DNA from: an uncultured Bacteroidales bacterium
Lineage (GTDB): Bacteria; Bacteroidota; Bacteroidia; Bacteroidales; P3
NCBI GenBank assembly: GCA_937915785.1
Contig: CALGGY010000002.1
Location: 1-40,425 of the forward strand
DNA length: 40,425 nucleotides
Direction of reading: 5' to 3'
Shown here: piece after piece, positions 12,689 to 21,828 of the stretch
Position numbering within the stretch: the stretch's first letter is position 1
Layout of the letters: each line of letters opens with the position of its first letter
The notes under the pieces: generated by a model
Told to the model about the DNA's origin: nothing
The model's database searches: none
What the model saw: only the letters and a program-made list of their open reading frames with translations
Program-made: the position numbers and the translations under genes

Positions 12689-12994
12689 ATGGAAGAAAAT
12701 AAAGACGGAAAAAGAGGTATAAATGTGGAGCTGCCCGCCGAAGTGGCCGACGGCATATACTCCAACTTGGCTATGATAGCACATTCGCCATCGGAGTTTG
12801 TGGTGGATTTTATCCGCATGATGCCCGGCTTGCCGAAGGCAAAGGTGAAATCACGCATTATCCTCACCCCTCAGCATGCAAAACGACTTTTGGGTGCTTT
12901 GGCCGAAAACATTGAAAGGTACGAGTCCGTTTACGGTCCTATCAAGGACGAAGGGGCCTCGACAATACAATATACGCCATTGGCAGAAGCATGA
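12689..12994 (+). CDS. DUF3467 family protein
   Basis: This is a 101-residue soluble protein of unknown function. Members of this family lie directly after rpoC in many Bacteroidales. The start at 12689 (MEENKDGKRGINVELPAEVA) is chosen because the upstream in-frame stretch lies inside the rpoC terminator hairpin. Recognisable family features are YSNLAMIAHSPSEFVVDF, a methionine/proline patch (RMMPGLPKAKVKSRIILTP) and a helix ALAENIERYE. It has its own terminator downstream, so it probably forms the end of the rpoBC transcript by partial read-through. No enzymatic motif is visible. Confidence 0.88.
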   Translation: MEENKDGKRGINVELPAEVADGIYSNLAMIAHSPSEFVVDFIRMMPGLPKAKVKSRIILTPQHAKRLLGALAENIERYESVYGPIKDEGASTIQYTPLAEA

Positions 12995-13021
12995 TTAGAT
13001 TTGTTTAAAATGTTGATTATG

Positions 13022-13057
13022 CGGTTCCTTTCGAACACGGAAGGAACCGTTTTTTTA
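13022..13057 (+). terminator. Rho-independent terminator after the DUF3467 gene
   Basis: Stem CGGTTCCTT / AAGGAACCG with a 10-base loop is followed by a run of seven T. It closes the tuf-rpoC-DUF3467 region. Confidence 0.9.
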
Positions 13058-13068
13058 TTTGTTTTGAA

Positions 13069-13683
13069 ATGAAAGAGATAGAGAAAAAAGCTCATGTGCC
13101 ACAGCATAGATTTGATGAAATAAAACAACGGCTCATCGATGAATACGGCATTCCAGAGCATGTGGTGGCCGAGGATGATTATTATACCATGCCGCCTGTG
13201 ACAGACCACGAAAAACCACGCTTTCGCATACGCAAAAACTACAATGGCCAAACAGTGGAACTGCAAAGCATTGTGGCAAATGCCAAACGTAAGCAGATGG
13301 GAAGTAACGGGCTGGAAAACAACGATGAAATTGAGTTTGCGTTGCACACAAACAAAGATATGAACAGTTTTGTGGATATGATGACAAGTTTTGGTGCACG
13401 ATACTGGTACCATAAGCGCAAGGACAAGTGGATTTTTGTACGTAAAGCCGAGGTGGAGTATCATCTGGAGCTTTGTACACTGCCAATAGGCGGTAGAGAA
13501 CACTGTTTTTTGGAGATAGAAGGGGTGTTTGACCCGACAGGACTTTCGGAGCTTGAGGTTCATCAGGCCCTTGCCCTGATAGGCAGACGTATAGACGGTT
13601 ATTTTGCGCAACTCGGCATAAGTGATGGTGTGGAGGAGCGTGCTTATCGTGAATTGATGGGGGTGGAGTATCCTCAAAATTAA
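13069..13683 (+). CDS. CYTH-domain protein (CyaB/ThTPase superfamily)
   Basis: CYTH proteins form a beta-tunnel that binds organic or inorganic triphosphates with metal ions; members include class IV adenylate cyclases, thiamine triphosphatases and inorganic triphosphatases. The 204-residue protein begins with the diagnostic ExExK motif (E3, E5, K7 in MKEIEKKAHV). Charged tunnel strands follow: RFRIRKN (about residue 51), EIEFAL, KWIFVRK, EVEYHLEL and the late FLEIEGVF. A C-terminal YRELM segment resembles the helix ending CyaB-like proteins. The substrate cannot be told from sequence. It starts 12 bases after a terminator. Confidence 0.8.
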   Translation: MKEIEKKAHVPQHRFDEIKQRLIDEYGIPEHVVAEDDYYTMPPVTDHEKPRFRIRKNYNGQTVELQSIVANAKRKQMGSNGLENNDEIEFALHTNKDMNSFVDMMTSFGARYWYHKRKDKWIFVRKAEVEYHLELCTLPIGGREHCFLEIEGVFDPTGLSELEVHQALALIGRRIDGYFAQLGISDGVEERAYRELMGVEYPQN

Positions 13684-13826
13684 CATGTTGTTCATCGCCG
13701 TTGCCATAACCAACTGTGTTGTAGGGTAGGGGGAGGAGAGGAGATGATAAAGGTGGGAGATGGCAATGGTTGCAGAAAAAGATAGACTGTTTTCACGCAT
13801 ATACCTTTTTCAAATAATTAGAAAGA

Positions 13827-13858
13827 TTTTTCGTTTTTAGAAAAAAAACGTATTTTTG
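13827..13858 (+). promoter_or_regulatory. Bacteroidota-type promoter for the helicase gene
   Basis: The -7 element TATTTTTG (13851-13858) matches TAnnTTTG. A TTTT at 13827-13830, 20 bases upstream, is a weak -33 element. The helicase start codon is 37 bases downstream. Confidence 0.6.
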
Positions 13859-13895
13859 CAGGGTATTATTTTAGCAGCAATATTTGTAACACAGT

Positions 13896-16800
13896 ATGAC
13901 ACAGCAAAAAAACTTCGTAGTATATCGTGCTTCGGCAGGTTCGGGAAAGACTTTCACCCTTGTGAAAGAATACCTTACGCTGGCTTTGGACGGCGATGAC
14001 ACTGCCGTGCGAAGCAATTTCCGCCACATATTGGCCATCACGTTCACCAACAAGGCCACCAACGAGATGAAAGAACGTATACTTGCCACACTTTCGCGGC
14101 TGAAAGACCCAGCCATGCGCGACGACAAGGAGAAGTCCATGCGAGACGCCCTTTGCACCGCTCTTGGCAACATCAGTCACGACGAGCTTTCGCGCCGCGC
14201 CGCAATCCTGCAAAAGGCCATCCTGCACAACTACTCCGATTTTTCGGTGTGCACCATCGACAGTTTTATGAACCGTATCGTGCGCACTTTTGCCGTTGAC
14301 CTCGGGCTGTCGCCACGTTTCGAAATATCGATGGACAAAGACACTGTGCTCGATGCCGCCGTGGACAAGCTTTTTGCCGACATCAGCGAGGAACGCCCCG
14401 ACCTGACCAGAGTAATGCTGCAATTTGCACGCAGCAAAATGGAGGACGGCAAGTATTTCAATGTTTATAGGGACGTGCGCAAAGCCTCAGACAATATACT
14501 CAAAGAAAATATTCTTGAAAAACTCTCTGAGATGCAGAATGTTACATTGCAGCAATTTTGCGACTATGCCGACAGTCTGCGGGAACGCATCAGAGAATAC
14601 GAGAAAGAAGTTTTGAAAATAGCTGCAGACATTGTCAGCACAGCCGCCAAATACAGCTTTTCTGACACCGATTTCAACGGCAAGTCCCGGGGAGCTCTTT
14701 CATATTTCACCAAAGTAAATAGCACGGAAGTCTTTTGTGTGCCAACCGATACTGTTTTGAAGTATGTGAATGGGGATAATATATTCAATGCCAGCGGTTT
14801 GCGAAAGGCACATTCTTCGGAAATTGACAGAGCCATTAAAGACGGGATAACCCAAATTGTGCAAGGATACCCCGTATATTGTTCGTGCAAAGCGTTGATG
14901 CTGAATACTTTCCAAGTAGCCCTGCTGAAAGACATAAAAGACAAGCTCGACGAATACTATCACGAAAGTGAGGTGCTGCACATATCCGAAAACAACAAAC
15001 GGGTGTCGGAAGAGGTGAAAAACGAGGACGCACCGTTTATTTTCGAACGCCTTGGGTGTCGCTACAAACATTTCCTTATCGATGAGTTTCAGGACACTTC
15101 CATCATGCAGTGGCACAACCTGTTGCCGCTTGTGGTGAACGGTCTTTCTGAAGGTCATCGCTCGCTGATTGTTGGCGACGGCAAGCAGGCCATCTACCGT
15201 TTCCGTCAGGGCGATGTGGAGCAGTTTCAGAACATCACCACGCCCCCGGCCAACGCCACGCAGACCATTAGAAATCACTATGATACACTTGAACGCAACT
15301 GCAAGATTGTAGAACTCGGCACCAATTACCGCTCGGCGGGCAACATTGTGGAGTTCAACAACCGGTTTTTCACATTTTTGGAAAAAAAGTTGCAACAACT
15401 TTCGCCCAACGATTTGATGCACAATATTTTTGTGGGTTCCGACGACACCAATCCTTCGCTTGTGCAAAATGTAGCTCCGGACAAACAGGGAAAAGGATAT
15501 GTGGAGGTGGATTTGATAGAGAAATCACACCTTGCCGAGGATGCCCCCCGCCGCATTTACGACCTGCTGTGCCATCTGTGCCAAGTGGGATATAAATACA
15601 AAGACGTGGCTATTTTGGCACGCACCAACCGCAAGCTGTCGGAGCTCAATCTGCAGCTTATGGCAATAAACGGGGACGAGCACAAGCTCCAAGGACTGCA
15701 GTTTGCATCGGCCGAATCGCTGAAGCTGTCGCAAAACGCCGACTGCAAGTTCATGCGTGCGCTGATGCGGTATGTGCACGACAGCAACAACGACATTGCC
15801 AAGCTGGAAATTGCCGAACACCTTTTTGGAAAAGGATATACCGCTTTCGACAGCTCCATTTTTGCCACAAAAGGCAATTTCGATAAGGTGTTTGCCACAA
15901 CTTTTGCCGACTACGACCGCGACCGCCTGCTTTCGCAAACCCTCTACGACTGCGGATGCAACCTTGTGCGCATTTTCGGCATACCGCAAACACCCTATAT
16001 CTACACTTTTTTGAACAAAATAGAGGAATATACGGAGCACAACCGCACCGACCTTGGCAATTTTCTTGAATGGCTCAATGATTGTTGGGAAAAGCTCTCT
16101 ACCGTAACTTCGGACGACCTCGACGCCGTAAGGCTGATGTCGGTGCACAAGTCGAAAGGACTTGAGTTCGACGTGGTTATCTACTATATGGACAACACTA
16201 AAGACCACAAGGAATCCCTCTGGGTGGATGTGGACAACAACTCCATCGGCATCAACTCGCCGGATTTGGAACAGATAAAGGTGGGGATGGTGACGATAAA
16301 AAAGGAACTGGCGGATACCAAATTTGGCAGCGAGTACGCCACCGAGAAAATTAAACGCGACATAGACAAACTGAACATTGTGTACGTGGCTATGACCCGA
16401 CCGAAAAACCAGCTCTACGTGGTGGCCGAAACTGCCAATAAAAAAGAAGAGAAGAATGGCAAAAAGGAAAGCCCAAAGTCAGCCACGTCGCACACCGAAC
16501 TGCTTGAGGCTTATGTGAGTGCCGATGGGTCGGGATTTTCCAAATCCATCATCAAAAACAGTGAAGAAACAGAAATTGGCGCCCGCTATTGCCTCGGCGA
16601 CAGCAGCTATATCCCCAACCAGCAGCAAAACGCCATGCCTCTGGAATCCAACGCAACGCAACCTTGGGCCGACCGTATCCGAATTGTGGGCCGCAGCGAC
16701 TCCATCATGCAACAGCAATCGGAGCAACAACAGGTTGGCAACATTGTGCACGAAATACTCTCAACGGTGGGCACCTTGGACAACGCTGGTGATGCGGTAG

Positions 16801-17150
16801 AGAAATGGCTTGCAGAACATAAACTGGGCAATGATGTTGCCGAAAAGGTTAAAGCGTTGATGGACAGCGTACTGAATTCTGATGCGGTGAAACCTTTTTT
16901 CAATCCGGATAACGCGTACAAGACAGAGTGCGACATTTTGTGCGGAGGCGAGATTGTGCGTCCCGACCGCATTGTGTTTGCGGGTGACGAAACGTGGGTG
17001 GTGGATTACAAGACTGGCAGCCATAAAGAAAAGTACGAGGATCAGGTACGAGGCTATATGTCTGTGCTCGAAAAGATGGGATATGAGAATGTAAAAGGCT
17101 TCCTGCTATACATCAGCGGCGAAGGTTGCTACGTGGAGAAGGTGGGGTAG
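13896..17150 (+). CDS. UvrD/RecB-type helicase-nuclease (exonuclease V beta-like)
   Basis: This is a superfamily 1 helicase fused to a nuclease, resembling the RecB/AddA subunit of double-strand-break processing enzymes. The 1084-residue protein has Walker A ASAGSGKT (residues 12-19), motif Ia ITFTNKATNEMK, Walker B DEFQDT (about 396-401), motif III VGDGKQAIYRFRQGD and motif V VHKSKGLEFD. Motif VI is VYVAMTRPK. A C-terminal PD-(D/E)XK nuclease carries VVDYKTG (D at about 1037). It is expected to act with an AddB-like partner, but none is next to it. The neighbours are unrelated, so it appears to be a single-gene unit with its own promoter. Confidence 0.92.
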   Translation: MTQQKNFVVYRASAGSGKTFTLVKEYLTLALDGDDTAVRSNFRHILAITFTNKATNEMKERILATLSRLKDPAMRDDKEKSMRDALCTALGNISHDELSRRAAILQKAILHNYSDFSVCTIDSFMNRIVRTFAVDLGLSPRFEISMDKDTVLDAAVDKLFADISEERPDLTRVMLQFARSKMEDGKYFNVYRDVRKASDNILKENILEKLSEMQNVTLQQFCDYADSLRERIREYEKEVLKIAADIVSTAAKYSFSDTDFNGKSRGALSYFTKVNSTEVFCVPTDTVLKYVNGDNIFNASGLRKAHSSEIDRAIKDGITQIVQGYPVYCSCKALMLNTFQVALLKDIKDKLDEYYHESEVLHISENNKRVSEEVKNEDAPFIFERLGCRYKHFLIDEFQDTSIMQWHNLLPLVVNGLSEGHRSLIVGDGKQAIYRFRQGDVEQFQNITTPPANATQTIRNHYDTLERNCKIVELGTNYRSAGNIVEFNNRFFTFLEKKLQQLSPNDLMHNIFVGSDDTNPSLVQNVAPDKQGKGYVEVDLIEKSHLAEDAPRRIYDLLCHLCQVGYKYKDVAILARTNRKLSELNLQLMAINGDEHKLQGLQFASAESLKLSQNADCKFMRALMRYVHDSNNDIAKLEIAEHLFGKGYTAFDSSIFATKGNFDKVFATTFADYDRDRLLSQTLYDCGCNLVRIFGIPQTPYIYTFLNKIEEYTEHNRTDLGNFLEWLNDCWEKLSTVTSDDLDAVRLMSVHKSKGLEFDVVIYYMDNTKDHKESLWVDVDNNSIGINSPDLEQIKVGMVTIKKELADTKFGSEYATEKIKRDIDKLNIVYVAMTRPKNQLYVVAETANKKEEKNGKKESPKSATSHTELLEAYVSADGSGFSKSIIKNSEETEIGARYCLGDSSYIPNQQQNAMPLESNATQPWADRIRIVGRSDSIMQQQSEQQQVGNIVHEILSTVGTLDNAGDAVEKWLAEHKLGNDVAEKVKALMDSVLNSDAVKPFFNPDNAYKTECDILCGGEIVRPDRIVFAGDETWVVDYKTGSHKEKYEDQVRGYMSVLEKMGYENVKGFLLYISGEGCYVEKVG

Positions 17151-17178
17151 GGGATTGCGGACATTGTCCATTGGCAAA

Positions 17179-17856
17179 TCATACTTTCGCATAGTTCCTT
17201 GCTCCGAAAATTGCGCTGCCCACGCGTACCATGGTGCTGCCTTCTTCGATGGCTATGGGGTAGTCGTGCGACATGCCCATCGAAATTTGCGCGAAGTCCT
17301 GTTTTTGAGCGAAGAACTCCGATTTCAGCTTGTCGAAAATTGCTTTCAGGCTACGGAACTCGGAGCGTACCAATGCCATGTTGTCGGTGTTGGTGGCCAT
17401 GCCCATAACTCCCACGATATTAACATTTTCCATGTTTTTGTATTCCTCCGATTCGAGCAGCTGACGCGCTTCGTCGTAGTCGAGGCCGAACTTGGTTTCC
17501 TCGGTGGCAATGTGGAACTGCAACAAACAGTCAACCACACGATTGTGCTTGGCGGCCTCCTTGTTTATCTCCTTTAGCAGCTTGAGGCTGTCCACGCTGT
17601 GTATAAGGTTTACGAAGGAGATTATGTATTTTATTTTGTTGGTTTGCAGGTGCCCGATGAAATGCCACTGTGTGTCGGTGGGCAGGGCTTGATGTTTGTC
17701 GCGCATTTCGAGGGCGTGGTTTTCGCCAAACACGCGCTGTCCGGCATCGTAGGCCTGTTGCAGGTCTTCTATGGGCTTGGTTTTCGATACTGCCACGAGG
17801 GTTACTCTTTCGGGAACGGTTTGCCGTATTTTTTCGAGATTTTCGCAGATGTTCAT
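17179..17856 (-). CDS. YggS-family pyridoxal phosphate homeostasis protein
   Basis: This family binds PLP on a single-domain alanine-racemase-like barrel and helps keep free PLP and amino-acid pools balanced; no catalytic activity is firmly established. The 225-residue protein is the normal length. It shows the PLP-lysine motif AVSKTKP (about residues 22-28), FGENHALE, the WHFIGHLQTNK signature, a mid-barrel glycine-rich MGMAT, and the phosphate-binding SMGMSHDYPIAIEEGSTMVRVG near the C-terminus. It converges with the helicase gene, 28 bases away. Two hairpins lie just upstream of its start on the minus strand. Confidence 0.93.
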   Translation of the reverse strand: MNICENLEKIRQTVPERVTLVAVSKTKPIEDLQQAYDAGQRVFGENHALEMRDKHQALPTDTQWHFIGHLQTNKIKYIISFVNLIHSVDSLKLLKEINKEAAKHNRVVDCLLQFHIATEETKFGLDYDEARQLLESEEYKNMENVNIVGVMGMATNTDNMALVRSEFRSLKAIFDKLKSEFFAQKQDFAQISMGMSHDYPIAIEEGSTMVRVGSAIFGARNYAKV

Positions 17857-17872
17857 GTCTTTTCGTTTACTT

Positions 17873-17920
17873 CCCAGACTGGTAGTCTGGGGTTAATGGG
17901 ATGATGTGCCTTCGGCGCAT
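17873..17920. repeat. Two adjacent palindromic hairpins between small genes
   Basis: The first hairpin is perfect: CCCAGACT, loop GGT, AGTCTGGG (17873-17891). The second is ATGTGCC, loop TTC, GGCGCAT (17904-17920), with one G-U pair. No T run follows on either strand, so these are not ordinary terminators. They resemble short intergenic palindromes dispersed in Bacteroidota genomes. They lie 16 bases upstream of the yggS-like start and may affect its mRNA stability. Confidence 0.55.
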
Positions 17921-17939
17921 TTATGGGTCATTTTTTGTT

Positions 17940-18137
17940 TTAGTGTTCGTTTTTGTTTTGGGTGTCGTCGAGATAATGTGGCGGCAGTTTGTTTTTGTCT
18001 ATCTGGCTGTTGCGTTTCAGAAACTCGTCGCGATAACGCCTTTGCTGCCGTTCGCCAATTTTAGGGAAAAGCATTGTGGCGCACAGTCGGTACACCACGT
18101 AAAGTATTATTATCCCGATGATAAGGTACCAGAACAT
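17940..18137 (-). CDS. Small single-TM membrane protein, DUF4834-like
   Basis: The 65-residue protein has one N-terminal transmembrane helix (FWYLIIGIIILYVVYRLCA, residues 2-20). A short basic and polar cytoplasmic tail (QQRRYRDEFLKRN, then DKNKLPPHYLDD) follows. The layout recalls small Bacteroidota DUF4834-type proteins, but the assignment is tentative. It starts just after the terminator of the upstream dipeptidase gene and lies ahead of the yggS-like gene in the same direction, so the two may share a transcript. The function is unknown. Confidence 0.6.
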   Translation of the reverse strand: MFWYLIIGIIILYVVYRLCATMLFPKIGERQQRRYRDEFLKRNSQIDKNKLPPHYLDDTQNKNEH

Positions 18138-18153
18138 CGTTGTGGAAAATAAA

Positions 18154-18180
18154 TTTCGGGGCGAGGGAGTCGCCCCGAAA
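18154..18180 (-). terminator. Terminator of the M20 dipeptidase gene
   Basis: A perfect 11-bp stem TTTCGGGGCGA / TCGCCCCGAAA with a 5-base loop is followed on the minus strand by TTTATTTT. It starts 11 bases after the dipeptidase stop. Confidence 0.88.
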
Positions 18181-18191
18181 AAAAGTGTCTT

Positions 18192-19565
18192 TTATTTTTC
18201 CGACATTTCGGTGAAATATTCGTAGAAATAGGGTATGGTCTCGATGCCGCGGTAGAAGTTGAAAAGCGGGTAGTTTTCGTTGGGGGCGTGGATGGCGTCG
18301 CTGCCGAGGCCGAAGCCCATCAGTATCGACTTGATACCCAGTATTTTCTCGAAACCGGCCACGATAGGTATGCTTCCGCCGCTACGTGTGGGTATGGGAC
18401 GTTTGCCATAGGTGGTCTGGTAGGCCTTTTCGGCGGCTTTGTATGCGGTCATTTCCAGTGGCGACACATACGAAGCTCCGCCGTGCGAGGGGGTTACCTT
18501 CACCGTTACGCAGTTGGGGGCTATGCTCTCGAAATATTCTTTGAACATCTTGCTGATTTTCTCGAAGTCCTGATTGGCCACCAGACGTGTGGAGATTTTG
18601 GCGTGAGCCTTGGAGGGGAGTACCGTTTTGGAGCCTTCGCCGGTGTGTCCGCCCCAAATGCCGCAAACGTCGAGGCAGGGACGTATGCCGGTGCGCTCGT
18701 TGGTGGAGTAGCCTTTTTCGCCGTGTACAGTCTTGATTTCGAGCTCTTTCTGATATTTATCCAAATCAAATGGGGCTTGTGCCATCAGGGCGCGTTCCTC
18801 GTCGGAGATGACTAGCACATCGTCGTAGAAACCGGGGATGGTGATATGGTTGTTCTCGTCGTGGAGCGAGGCAATCATTTTGCAAAGTATGTTAATGGGG
18901 TTGGCCACGGCTCCGCCGTATATGCCCGAGTGCAGGTCGTGGTTGGCGCCTGTAACTTCTACGTCCCAGTAGCACAGACCGCGCAGTCCGCTGGTGATGG
19001 AGGGTATGTCCTGAGCTATCATTCCGGTGTCGGAAACAAGGATGATGTCGGCTTTGAGCATTCCTTTGTTTTCTTCGCAGAAAGCGTAGAGGCTGCCGGA
19101 ACCTATCTCTTCCTCGCCTTCGAGCATGAATTTTACGTTGCAGGGCAGTTGGCCGGTGCGCACCATAAATTCAAAAGCTTTGGCGTGCATGAACGACTGT
19201 CCTTTGTCGTCGTCGGCGCCACGTGCCCAGATGTGTCCGTCCTTGACCACGGGTTCAAAAGGCTTGGTGTTCCAGAGTTCGAGCGGTGCCACAGGCATCA
19301 CGTCGTAGTGTCCGTACACGAGCACGGTGGGTTTGGCGGGGTCGATGGTCTTGCGTCCGAAAACCACAGGGTTGCCTTTGGTGGGCATCACCTCGGCGTG
19401 GTCGGCACCGGCGGCAAGCAGGAACTCCTTCCATTTGTTGGCGCAGCGCACCATGTCGTCCTTATGTTCCGCTTCGGCGCTGATGCTGGGTATGCGTATC
19501 AGCTCGAAAAGCTCTTCCAGAAAACGGTCTTTGTTTTCGTCGATGTATTTTTTTACGTCTTTCAT
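18192..19565 (-). CDS. M20 family dipeptidase
   Basis: This is a cytosolic two-zinc metallopeptidase of the M20 (ArgE/DapE/CPG2) family, annotated in Bacteroidales as a dipeptidase. The start at 19565 (MKDVKKYIDENKDRF) gives 457 residues; a longer frame upstream has no similarity to the family. The metal-site motifs are in order: VLVYGHYDVMP, ARGADDDKGQ, EGEEEIGS (catalytic base and ligand) and a late IHAPNENYP. The dimerisation domain insert starts near ITSGLRGLCYWDVEVTG. It forms a monocistronic unit with a strong terminator. The exact peptide substrate is not predictable. Confidence 0.92.
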   Translation of the reverse strand: MKDVKKYIDENKDRFLEELFELIRIPSISAEAEHKDDMVRCANKWKEFLLAAGADHAEVMPTKGNPVVFGRKTIDPAKPTVLVYGHYDVMPVAPLELWNTKPFEPVVKDGHIWARGADDDKGQSFMHAKAFEFMVRTGQLPCNVKFMLEGEEEIGSGSLYAFCEENKGMLKADIILVSDTGMIAQDIPSITSGLRGLCYWDVEVTGANHDLHSGIYGGAVANPINILCKMIASLHDENNHITIPGFYDDVLVISDEERALMAQAPFDLDKYQKELEIKTVHGEKGYSTNERTGIRPCLDVCGIWGGHTGEGSKTVLPSKAHAKISTRLVANQDFEKISKMFKEYFESIAPNCVTVKVTPSHGGASYVSPLEMTAYKAAEKAYQTTYGKRPIPTRSGGSIPIVAGFEKILGIKSILMGFGLGSDAIHAPNENYPLFNFYRGIETIPYFYEYFTEMSEK

Positions 19566-19911
19566 GGGTATGTGTTTTTGTTTATATTTTGCAATGGCAA
19601 TAAACAATAACGCACAAAATGAGGTTTTAAGTATCTGAAAAGGTAAAAAAGTTTGGAGCGAAGTTGTAAGGAAATGTTTGAAGAAAGTAGTTGTTGTGTA
19701 CTTTTGTGGTTGCCCACTGTTCTTCACTGATTGTGTTGGGAATATGATACGCACACAAGCGATATATCACCGAACTACGGCCAATGTTGGTCGATAAAGA
19801 AGCACTGTTGGAAGAGAGTGTCCACAAATTGGCATGATAAAAATCCACCCTCTTTGTAGGAGGGTGGTCTTTTCTATATTGATAACGCAGAATCGCGGAT
19901 AACCCAGTATT
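19566..19911. other. Gene-free gap between dipeptidase and lysS
   Basis: Apart from the lysS terminator at 19838-19867, I see no gene, repeat or RNA in this 346-base stretch. It should contain the dipeptidase promoter on the minus strand, but no clear TTTG/TAnnTTTG pair could be assigned. Confidence 0.5.
19838..19867 (-). terminator. Terminator of lysS
   Basis: A perfect 8-bp stem CCACCCTC / GAGGGTGG with a 7-base loop is followed on the minus strand by ATTTTTAT. It lies about 45 bases after the lysS stop. A shorter TCTTTT on the other side could make it partly bidirectional. Confidence 0.85.
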
Positions 19912-21630
19912 TCAGCTCAGCCATGCTTCCACATCTTCTTTTTTCAGAGGTGCTACGTCGAGTTTGTTTTTCTTGCGCTGTCCGTTAAGGTCGTTGAACA
20001 GTTTGTTGGCGTTGGCCTCCTTGAGGGCTGCCACGGTGTTGAACCCCATTTTGCGCAACAGCGGTATCCAAGGCTCGGGCACGCCTATGGCCTTGAACTC
20101 CTCGTCGGTGCTTACATGGGGTTTCTGCTCGGGTTTCATCTGTGGGAAAAAAAGGACATCTTGTATGGACTGCTCGCCGGTCATAAACATCACAAGGCGG
20201 TCTATGCCGATACCCATTCCCGATGTGGGCGGCATTCCGAATTCGAGGGCGCGCACAAAGTCCATGTCGATGAACATGGCCTCGTCGTCGCCTTTCTCGC
20301 TCAGGCGCAGCTGTTCTTGGAAACGTTCCAGCTGGTCTATGGGGTCGTTGAGCTCGCTGTAGGCGTTGGCCAGCTCCTTGCCGTTGACAAACAGTTCGAA
20401 ACGTTCGGTAAGTTCGGGGTTGTTGCGGTGGCGCTTGCAAAGGGGCGACATCTCTATCGGGTAGTCTATCACAAAGGTGGGCTGCACGAGCTGGTGCTCG
20501 CATTTGTCGCCGAAAATGGCGTCTATCAGCTTGCCTTTGCCCATGGTCTCGTTGGTCTCCACGCCCAGTTTGGTGCAGGTTTCGCGTAGCTGGGCCTCGT
20601 CCATGCCGCTGATGTCGATGCCGGTATGCTCTTTTATGAGTTCAATCATCGGAGCACGACGGAAAGGAGGCTTGAAATCTATCTCGTTGTCGCCAATTTT
20701 GACTGTGGTTTTGCCGTGCAGGGCGGTGGCGATACGCTCGAGCATGTTTTCTGTAAAGGTCATCATCCAGTTGTAGTCCTTATAGGCCACATATATTTCC
20801 ATGGCGGTGAATTCGGGGTTGTGGGTGCGGTCCATACCCTCGTTGCGGAAATTGCGGCTGAACTCGTAAACTCCGGCGTATCCTCCAACGATGAGGCGTT
20901 TGAGGTACAGCTCGTCTGCAATGCGCAGGTACAGGTCTATGTCCAAGCTGTTGTGGTGGGTGATGAACGGACGTGCGGCGGCTCCTCCCGGAATAGGCTG
21001 GAGCACAGGAGTTTCCACTTCCAGATAACCTTGCTCGTTGAAATATTCGCGCATGGTGTTTATTATTTTGGTGCGTTTCACGAAAGTCTCCCTAACCTGC
21101 GGATTTACAATCAAGTCCACGTAGCGCATGCGGTAACGCTGTTCGGGGTCGGTGAAAGCGTCGTACACCACGCCGTCTTTCTCTTTCACTATTGGCAGCA
21201 CGCGCAGCGACTTGCTCAGCACTGTGAAAGTCTTTACATGGATGCTTATTTCGCCCATCTGTGTGGTGAACACGTAGCCCGTTACGCCCACAATGTCGCC
21301 GATGTCGGTAAGACGTTTGAACACAGTGTTGTACAGGGCTTTGTCCTCGTCGGGACAAATTTCGTCGCGTTTTATGTACAGCTGTATGCGGCCGTAGCTG
21401 TCCTGCAGCTCCACAAACGATGCGGCGCCCATTATTCGGCGGCTCATTATTCGTCCGGCGATGCTAACGTTCTGAAAAAGAGTGTTGTCGGCGGGGTACT
21501 GTTCGAGTATTTCCGACGATTTCACGTTCACCTCGTAAAGGTCGGCGGGATAGGGGTTTATGCCGAGCTTGCGGAGCTCGTTCAAGGAGTTTCTGCGTAT
21601 CTGTTCCTGTTCGCTGAGTTCTAATGCCAT
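19912..21630 (-). CDS. lysS: Lysyl-tRNA synthetase, class II
   Basis: LysS charges tRNA-Lys with lysine. The start at 21630 (MALELSEQEQIRRNSLNELR) gives 572 residues, matching Bacteroidales LysRS; the frame can be extended upstream but only into the 5' leader. An N-terminal OB-fold anticodon-binding domain (IAGRIMSRRIMGAASFVELQD) is followed by the class II core. Motif 2 is FRNEGMDRTHNPEF and motif 3 is GMGIGIDRLVM. A C-terminal helical extension of about 60 residues after VLFFPQMKPE, with an HhH-like element (IPLLRKMGFNTVAALKEA), is typical of this order. It is expressed from its own promoter. Confidence 0.97.
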   Translation of the reverse strand: MALELSEQEQIRRNSLNELRKLGINPYPADLYEVNVKSSEILEQYPADNTLFQNVSIAGRIMSRRIMGAASFVELQDSYGRIQLYIKRDEICPDEDKALYNTVFKRLTDIGDIVGVTGYVFTTQMGEISIHVKTFTVLSKSLRVLPIVKEKDGVVYDAFTDPEQRYRMRYVDLIVNPQVRETFVKRTKIINTMREYFNEQGYLEVETPVLQPIPGGAAARPFITHHNSLDIDLYLRIADELYLKRLIVGGYAGVYEFSRNFRNEGMDRTHNPEFTAMEIYVAYKDYNWMMTFTENMLERIATALHGKTTVKIGDNEIDFKPPFRRAPMIELIKEHTGIDISGMDEAQLRETCTKLGVETNETMGKGKLIDAIFGDKCEHQLVQPTFVIDYPIEMSPLCKRHRNNPELTERFELFVNGKELANAYSELNDPIDQLERFQEQLRLSEKGDDEAMFIDMDFVRALEFGMPPTSGMGIGIDRLVMFMTGEQSIQDVLFFPQMKPEQKPHVSTDEEFKAIGVPEPWIPLLRKMGFNTVAALKEANANKLFNDLNGQRKKNKLDVAPLKKEDVEAWLS

Positions 21631-21721
21631 AAAATGTCTATTTATCGCGGTATGCGGATTGTTGCGCATATCGTTGGTTAACAATGTTTTAATATGCCGC
21701 ACCCATAAAAGTGCTTTTCTG

Positions 21722-21753
21722 CAAAGGTACGTTTTTTTTGGTAAAAAAGCAAA
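21722..21753 (-). promoter_or_regulatory. lysS promoter, near-perfect Bacteroidota consensus
   Basis: Reading the minus strand, TTTG (21750-21753) is followed by a 20-bp spacer and TACCTTTG (21722-21729). Transcription would begin near 21716, giving a leader of about 85 nt before the lysS ATG. Confidence 0.85.
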
Positions 21754-21765
21754 GGGTGCCAGCCA

Positions 21766-21804
21766 AAAAGAAAAAAGGCGCGAGTCCGGATTTGAACGCA
21801 CGCC
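21766..21804 (-). terminator. Terminator of the HNH/coiled-coil/DUF4407 operon
   Basis: On the minus strand the stem GGCGTGCGTTC pairs with GGACTCGCGCC (one mismatch, two G-U pairs) around loop AAATCC. A tract of TTTTTTCTTTTT follows. It lies 25 bases after the DUF4407 stop. The TTCAAATCC segment imitates a tRNA T arm but does not form one. Confidence 0.75.
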
Positions 21805-21828
21805 ATAGTCCTATGGATTGATAACGGG

